Positions 6,843 through 10,233 of a stretch of DNA of 10,233 nucleotides are shown piece by piece. The stretch is from contig JAEDMB010000063.1 in the NCBI GenBank assembly GCA_016303235.1, positions 1 to 10,233 on the forward strand. Direction: 5' to 3'. This DNA comes from Oscillospiraceae bacterium. GTDB lineage: Bacteria > Bacillota > Clostridia > Oscillospirales > Ruminococcaceae. The stretch's first letter is position 1, and each line of letters starts with the position of its first letter. The translations under genes were made by a program, and so were the position numbers. Under the pieces are notes generated by a model, which was given only the letters and a program-made list of their open reading frames with translations, ran no database searches and was not told the origin of the DNA.

Positions 6843-7466
6843 GTTCACTGCGGTTATTAAATTTTAAAATACGTTCTCATTGGAATCATTCCCTGCAAAT
6901 TATTCTTTAATGATGTAAACTCTTCTTTTCTGCATAAAACCACTTTCTTTCAATGATTTTAAAAAGCATTAAATTATTTCATTGGTTTCAGTCCTTATCA
7001 TTAAAATATTTCAAGATAATTTGTACAGCTTTTTCGTGACCTCCCAAAAAGCTCTTATTAAAGTCTCATAGGAACCACCTGTTATAATTATTTTTCTCCA
7101 GCCTGCTATCTAAAGACTACGCATTATAGGCGTTGTCGGAATTTCAGATAATCCTGTATCCAAAATGATATAAGCTGTAAGCAGAAACCGTATTCAATCA
7201 AAGCGTTCGCCGAATTATTGATTCATTCATTTTAAATATCTCATTCATAAGTCGGAATGTATACTAAATATACCAGCTTCCCGTTAATTTAAAATCAAAA
7301 CTTCAGCGAGTCCGCCGATTTCTGATACTGTTCAATAGTTTCTTCCACCGGACTCACACTCCTAACCGCTGATTTTGTTTCCATCAAAGATAAAATCTTA
7401 AACCTGACGAAAACCTGCTTTTCAGAACTTTCAGACTTCCTTAAGGTTGTCCTTTGTTCTTTCCTT
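6813..7466 (-). ncRNA. Candidate large structured non-coding RNA, about 650 nt, family not recognised
   Basis: This interval fills most of an 850-bp gap between yqfD and the DUF1292 gene and has no convincing protein frame on either strand. On the minus strand it is bounded by a near-consensus extended -10 promoter and a clean terminator. It contains perfect inverted repeats: GAGTCCG 7308-7314 with CGGACTC 7349-7355, continued outward by TCAGC 7303-7307 with GCTGA 7368-7372; AGCTTTTT 7027-7034 with AAAAAGCT 7046-7053; CAATGA 6951-6956 with TCATTG 6979-6984; AATCAA 7196-7201 with TTGATT 7218-7223; and GTATA 7259-7263 with TATAC 7269-7273. A 7-bp long-range match joins 6850-6856 and 7363-7369, near the two ends. 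This layout fits a large ornate RNA such as OLE, ROOL or GOLLD in general style, but I cannot match it to any of them. RNase P and tmRNA signatures are absent. A decayed gene or gene remnants is the main alternative. Confidence 0.6.
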
Positions 7467-7472
7467 GATTAT

Positions 7473-7501
7473 ATAATATCACATCTATTGTGAAATGTCA
7501 A
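7473..7501 (-). promoter_or_regulatory. Strong sigma-A promoter driving the minus-strand RNA unit
   Basis: On the minus strand TTGACA (7501-7496) is followed by exactly 17 nt and TATTAT (7478-7473), with the extended -10 TG placed one base before it. The predicted start is near 7466. No ribosome site with a substantial open frame follows, which is why I read the transcript as non-coding. Confidence 0.75.
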
Positions 7502-7600
7502 TAGTTTTTCTGATATTCTTTGAATTATTTTGTATTTTCTTCGCATTGCACAAAGTTTTAAAGTTTTTTTGTAAAATCACACAAATATTTTAGTTTGCTA

Positions 7601-7629
7601 TTGATTTTATTCAGATAATGATGTATAAT
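7601..7629 (+). promoter_or_regulatory. Sigma-A promoter of the DUF1292 gene
   Basis: TTGATT (7601-7606), 17 nt, then TATAAT (7624-7629) on the plus strand. The predicted start is near 7636, giving a leader of about 33 nt with AGGAG at 7658-7662 ahead of the ATG at 7669. It is divergent from the promoter at 7473-7501, with about 100 bp between the two -35 elements. Confidence 0.65.
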
Positions 7630-7668
7630 TATAACATACGAGCAATATTATATTTTTAGGAGTTAATT

Positions 7669-7992
7669 ATGTCTGAAATGAACGAATATACTCCCGAGCT
7701 TTATGAGCTTGAGGACGAAATGGGCAATAAAAGAGATTTTGAAATGGTCGATGCAATGGAAGTGGACGGTCAGCAGTATTTTGCTATGATTCCTTCTTAC
7801 GACGGTGAAAGCGATGTTGAAGCTATTCTTCAGGACGATGCCGGTCTTGTAATCCTTAAAACCGATGAACAGAACGGTGAGGAATTTCTCGTTTCTATAC
7901 TTGATGATGACGAGTATATCAGAATTTCCAAAATATTTATGAAACGTCTTGACGAAAAATATGAAGAAGACGAAGACGAGGAAGAAGAATAA
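7669..7992 (+). CDS. DUF1292 domain protein (YrzB-like)
   Basis: This acidic 107-residue protein has the DUF1292 pattern: ELEDEMGNKRDFEMVDAMEV near the start, QQYFAMIPSYDGE in the middle, then AGLVILKTDEQNGEEFLVSI followed by DDDEYIRISKIF. It ends in a run of Asp and Glu. Members are small, probably cytosolic proteins common in Firmicutes, often encoded near ruvX/yrrK and yrzL. Their function is unknown. Here that usual neighbourhood is absent: the gene has its own promoter and stands between two predicted RNA genes. AGGAG lies 6 nt before the ATG. No clear terminator is seen between its stop and the next promoter at 8021. Confidence 0.85.
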   Translation: MSEMNEYTPELYELEDEMGNKRDFEMVDAMEVDGQQYFAMIPSYDGESDVEAILQDDAGLVILKTDEQNGEEFLVSILDDDEYIRISKIFMKRLDEKYEEDEDEEEE

Positions 7993-8020
7993 TTTTTCTT
8001 AAAATTCCTCAAATTTCCTC

Positions 8021-8050
8021 TTGACTTTTTTATATCATCTGTGATATAAT
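8021..8050 (+). promoter_or_regulatory. Very strong sigma-A promoter of the small RNA gene
   Basis: TTGACT (8021-8026), an 18-nt spacer, then a perfect TATAAT (8045-8050) with an extended -10 TGA at 8042-8044. The predicted start is at about 8057. Such a near-consensus promoter before a short non-coding unit is typical of abundant regulatory RNAs. Confidence 0.8.
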
Positions 8051-8056
8051 ATATTC

Positions 8057-8223
8057 AGGAAAAAGTTAATATTCTGCCTTGTTCGGGTAAATATAGTTAT
8101 TCATAATCCAACACTTCTTATCAGGGAATTCGGCTCCGGTGCGGATTGCAGACCTCCCGCTTTTGCGGACGAAGGGAGCGTGAACCATTCGGGCGTTTAC
8201 CCACCTGCTTTGTGCGGGTTTTT
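8057..8223 (+). ncRNA. Small stable RNA gene of about 170 nt, possibly 6S-like
   Basis: This short unit has a near-perfect promoter, a GC-richer body than its surroundings, a terminator, and no protein frame. GGGTAAAT (8085-8092) pairs with GTTTACCC (8195-8202) to close the structure, with one terminal T-G pair. Inside are a hairpin built on CTCC 8154-8157/GGAG 8175-8178 and CGC 8158-8160/GCG 8165-8167 with a TTTT loop, and a weaker stem GGTGC 8139-8143 with GCAGACC 8148-8154. Its length, strong promoter, CAGGGA string in the 5' half and GAACC string in the 3' half are compatible with 6S RNA (SsrS), but I cannot confirm the central bubble. The alternative is an orphan riboswitch, because the closing stem and terminator share bases 8199-8202. 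No plus-strand gene follows that it could control within the window. Confidence 0.6.
8199..8223 (+). terminator. Rho-independent terminator of the small RNA gene
   Basis: ACCC (8199-8202) pairs with GGGT (8216-8219) and AC (8203-8204) with GT (8212-8213), leaving a 2-nt bulge; a T-run (8219-8223) follows. The 5' arm is also the 3' arm of the closing stem of the RNA, so the two pairings exclude each other. Confidence 0.55.
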
Positions 8224-8248
8224 ATGCTCTATATGACGGCAAGGCGGT

Positions 8249-8590
8249 TTATTTTTTTCCCATTTTTTCAAGAATTCTGTCATATATAAAATACATCTTC
8301 TGAACATTGTTTTCAAGAAAATAATAATGCCTTATGTACGGTACTATCAGGCATAATATTAATATCATAAGCGGTATGAGGGATATTTTATCAGTCAGCA
8401 TAAATATTCCGAGACTCATAAAAAACATAAACGCAAAAAGCATTGTTACAAGAAAATGTATAAGCCTTTCGTGTTGCATAAACTGAATTTTGTCAAGATG
8501 TTCTCTTAAAATATTTTCAAGTTCGGTCTGCTGACAGTTTTCAATTCTTCTCTCAATATATATAAGATACTCTGTTAGATACTTTCTCAT
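8249..8590 (-). CDS. Small membrane protein of unknown function
   Basis: I do not recognise this 113-residue protein. It has an N-terminal amphipathic and charged stretch of about 45 residues that looks helical and possibly coiled-coil (YIERRIENCQQTELENILRE), then two adjacent hydrophobic helices (about 46-63, LVTMLFAFMFFMSLGIFML, and 70-86, ISLIPLMILILCLIVPYI), then a short charged tail. This layout is that of a two-helix hairpin membrane protein with both ends in the cytosol. GGAGG (minus strand, 8604-8600) lies 9 nt before ATG 8590, so translation is well supported. It follows coaX on the same strand, separated by a strong hairpin, and has no room for its own promoter, so it would be expressed by read-through. 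Confidence 0.7.
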   Translation of the reverse strand: MRKYLTEYLIYIERRIENCQQTELENILREHLDKIQFMQHERLIHFLVTMLFAFMFFMSLGIFMLTDKISLIPLMILILCLIVPYIRHYYFLENNVQKMYFIYDRILEKMGKK

Positions 8591-8607
8591 TTCATAAAAC
8601 CTCCGTT

Positions 8608-8637
8608 AAAAATCCTCCTTTTCAAAGGAGGATTTTT
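8608..8637. terminator. Long perfect hairpin, terminator at the end of coaX
   Basis: AAAAATCCTCCTTT (8608-8621) and AAAGGAGGATTTTT (8624-8637) are perfect complements over up to 14 bp, with a T-tract on both strands. On the minus strand it ends coaX transcription, and the coaX stop codon (8624-8622) lies in its loop. Its CCTCC arm could also pair with the GGAGG ribosome site of the next gene at 8604-8600. Confidence 0.75.
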
Positions 8638-9383
8638 TTGTTGTTATTGTAAATTATAATAAGTCCTTTAAGGACAAGCTCCTTGTCGGTAAGTATTTCA
8701 TGACGGCAGTAAGGAACTATAAAATCCGCAAAGCTTCCCGTTGCGACAGCTGTTATTTTCTCCTGCATTTCAGATTCAATGCGTTCAAGCATACCGTCTA
8801 TGCATGAGGCTGTGCCGTAAATAAGACCGCTCTGCATACATTCAACAGTATTTCTTCCGATAAGCCTTTCCGGATTTTCAAGGCGGATTTTCGGGAGCGA
8901 TGTATTGCTGACAAGCGAATCAAGGGCGATTCTGAATCCCGGCATAATCATTCCGCCTATAAATTCTCTCTCACTGTTCACAACTGCAATTGTCGTAGCT
9001 GTTCCCATATCTATAACTACTGCCGGCAAGGGATATTCTTCAATCAACGCACGGGCTGATGAAAGCAGGTCACTGCCTATATTTGAGGACGGTTCAAGTG
9101 TTTTAAGATTTATTATTTTTGAATCCGCAACAAGCGGTTTTATTCCGCATATCTTTTCAACGGCTTTGCAGAGAGTTTCCGTAATTGTCGGAACTACCGA
9201 AGATATTACCGCACCTTTTATCTTTCCGGCTTTGTGAATTTCAAGAACGTTTTTAATAAGCACTGCATATTCGAGAGATGTTGCGGTCTGATTTGTTGAA
9301 AGATGTTCGGTAAATTTTATTTCCTTTCCGTCACTGCAACCGACAGTAATATTAGTATTTCCGATATCTATTGCAAGTATCAT
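8622..9383 (-). CDS. coaX: Type III pantothenate kinase CoaX
   Basis: CoaX phosphorylates pantothenate with ATP in the first step of coenzyme A synthesis in the cytosol; type III enzymes need a monovalent cation and are not inhibited by CoA. The 253-residue length is normal. The ASKHA-fold motifs are present: MILAIDIGNTNITVG with Asp6, SSVVP at 61-65, IDMGTATT at 124-131, and GGMIMPGFRIALDSL at 143-157, followed by IGRNTVECMQSGLIYG. In most CoaX proteins the middle motif reads GADR; here it is GSDL at 103-106, so the Asp is kept but the Arg is Leu. GGAG (9394-9391) precedes ATG 9383 by 7 nt. The gene begins one base after the hydrogenase stop, so the two are cotranscribed, although their pathways have no evident link. 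The stop codon lies in the loop of a terminator hairpin. Confidence 0.93.
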   Translation of the reverse strand: MILAIDIGNTNITVGCSDGKEIKFTEHLSTNQTATSLEYAVLIKNVLEIHKAGKIKGAVISSVVPTITETLCKAVEKICGIKPLVADSKIINLKTLEPSSNIGSDLLSSARALIEEYPLPAVVIDMGTATTIAVVNSEREFIGGMIMPGFRIALDSLVSNTSLPKIRLENPERLIGRNTVECMQSGLIYGTASCIDGMLERIESEMQEKITAVATGSFADFIVPYCRHEILTDKELVLKGLIIIYNNNKKILL

Positions 9384-9384
9384 A

Positions 9385-10233
9385 TTATTTCTCCGGATTA
9401 AGAGCCTTTACCGCATCGGTTATAGTTTTATCAATAGCCTGTTTTCCGTACTTGTCAACATCAGCCTTGCTTTTAGCTCCGTGAGTCAGACAGCCCGCAC
9501 CGCCTATACAGCCATCATTGCATGCCATACCTTCTATAAAATTGCCGTCAAGAAGTTTTCTGTTACGGCTTGCCTTGAGGAGAGCGATTTTACATTCATC
9601 TATTCCGTTACAGGTTACAGGCTTGAAAGTCATATCAGTTAAGCCATGCTCTTTGACTGCCTGACAGATTGCATCTGATACTCCTCCGCTCCTTGCGAAA
9701 ATTCTTCCGAAATATGATGCTCCGGAGAGGTCTTCTTCCTCAAGCTGTGTAATATCAATGTCACGGCTGTCAAAAAGTGCCTGAAGTTCTTCAAAAGTTA
9801 TTACGGAATCTATATATTTTTTAAGTTCTTCACTCTTGTATTCAGCTTTTTTTGCTGTACAGGGACCTATGAAAATTATCTTTGAACCGGGATTGTTTTC
9901 CTTGATATACTTTGAAATTTTTGCTGCGGGCGAAAGATTGCCTGATATACATTCAACAAGGTTCGGGAACTGCTTATGTATGTAGTCGACAAATGCCGGA
10001 CAGCATGAACTGGTCATAAAATCCTTTTCGGCAAGCTCCTTTGATTCATCGTATGCAACCATATCAGCACCGAGAGCTGCCTCAACGATTTCAGAAAATC
10101 CGAGCTTTCTTATTCCGGCAATTACCTGCCCGAGTTTCGCATATGTGAACTGGCTTGAAATTGCAGGAGCTACAACTGCATATACTTCTGAACTGCTTTT
10201 CAGTATGTCAATCGCTTCAACTATATATGATTT
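9385..10233 (-). CDS. [FeFe]-hydrogenase, H-cluster domain, 5' end cut off by the window
   Basis: The frame stays open to the right edge at 10233, so the N-terminal ferredoxin-like part is outside; an ATG at 10062 is internal. The visible 282 residues are the H-cluster domain. They open with VYAVVAPAISSQF and a GADMVAYDES segment. Then come the three signature motifs: TSSCCPAF (residues 74-81), IGPCTAKKAE (122-131) and EGMACNDGCIGGAGC (about 234-248). All four cluster-binding cysteines (78, 125, 238, 242) and the proton-relay cysteine (77) are present, so the enzyme is probably active or H2-sensing. The 'CCPAFV' and 'FIGPC.AKK' wording differs from the common 'CCPGW' and 'MPCTAKK' and suggests a group B-type enzyme of anaerobic Firmicutes. 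That subgroup call is from memory. In such fermenters it would handle reduced ferredoxin and H2. Confidence 0.9.
   Translation of the reverse strand, partial: KSYIVEAIDILKSSSEVYAVVAPAISSQFTYAKLGQVIAGIRKLGFSEIVEAALGADMVAYDESKELAEKDFMTSSCCPAFVDYIHKQFPNLVECISGNLSPAAKISKYIKENNPGSKIIFIGPCTAKKAEYKSEELKKYIDSVITFEELQALFDSRDIDITQLEEEDLSGASYFGRIFARSGGVSDAICQAVKEHGLTDMTFKPVTCNGIDECKIALLKASRNRKLLDGNFIEGMACNDGCIGGAGCLTHGAKSKADVDKYGKQAIDKTITDAVKALNPEK

Noticed and set aside
6988..7065. Minus-strand peptide GHEKAVQIILKYF, which resembles the start of the small helix-turn-helix proteins of Tn916-like elements.
   Set aside because: It spans only about 25 codons between stops, with no other element genes nearby, and the 8-bp hairpin 7027-7053 lies within it. 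It remains the best argument for a decayed-gene reading of this region.
7295..7384. Minus-strand 29-codon frame starting METKSAVRSV in the RNA region.
   Set aside because: It has no ribosome site, and it coincides exactly with the two-part stem 7303-7372, which explains the sequence better. A leader peptide cannot be fully excluded.
7830..8012. Minus-strand frame rich in Ser opposite the DUF1292 gene.
   Set aside because: The Ser runs are just the antisense of the Glu/Asp codons of the real gene.
8123..8160. AGGGAA followed by GGTG, GGAT and CCCGC resembles the core of cobalamin riboswitches.
   Set aside because: The B12 box and the other conserved blocks are missing, and no gene follows on this strand.

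Overview
The window looks like chromosomal DNA of an anaerobic, low-GC Clostridia bacterium, probably a Ruminococcus-type member of the Oscillospiraceae. This rests on AT-rich third codon positions, strong Shine-Dalgarno sites, three sporulation-associated families (YlbJ, YqfC, YqfD), a DUF1292 protein, a type III pantothenate kinase and an [FeFe]-hydrogenase. The genus is an inference. I see no transposase, phage gene, CRISPR array, tRNA or rRNA.

Layout. (1) Bases 1-4368 (+) hold four cell-envelope genes: an MBOAT O-acyltransferase cut by the left edge, a DHHW/AlgX-like partner, a membrane-anchored S11 D-Ala-D-Ala carboxypeptidase, and a membrane-anchored VanY-type (M15) protein. (2) Bases 4318-6818 hold ylbJ (-) divergent from yqfC-yqfD (+), with a sigma-E-like promoter candidate between them. 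(3) Bases 6819-7668 lack a convincing protein gene. The minus strand there has a near-consensus promoter at one end, a clean terminator at the other, and several inverted repeats in between, which together look like a structured RNA of about 650 nt. (4) A DUF1292 gene (+) is followed by a second probable RNA gene (+, about 170 nt) with a near-perfect promoter and its own terminator. (5) Bases 8249-10233 (-) hold the C-terminal part of an [FeFe]-hydrogenase, then coaX, then a small membrane protein, in transcription order.

Two things stand out. First, the envelope block has altered catalytic residues in gene after gene. The MBOAT protein has Tyr where the family has its active-site His (GLWY instead of GLWH). 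The DHHW protein has DTKW instead of DHHW/DTHW. The VanY-like protein has lost one zinc-binding His and the catalytic Glu. The S11 carboxypeptidase has SGA instead of SGN. The reading frames are otherwise intact, so this looks like a set of pseudoenzymes or strongly diverged enzymes rather than decaying genes. Second, the two RNA units are not explained by any protein gene. I cannot assign the 650-nt RNA to a known family. The 170-nt RNA is perhaps 6S-like, but that is weakly supported.

The envelope genes would act on the cell wall and exported glycans. YlbJ, YqfC and YqfD are sporulation proteins in relatives. The hydrogenase serves fermentative or regulatory H2 metabolism, and CoaX makes phosphopantothenate for coenzyme A. 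No single pathway joins the whole window.
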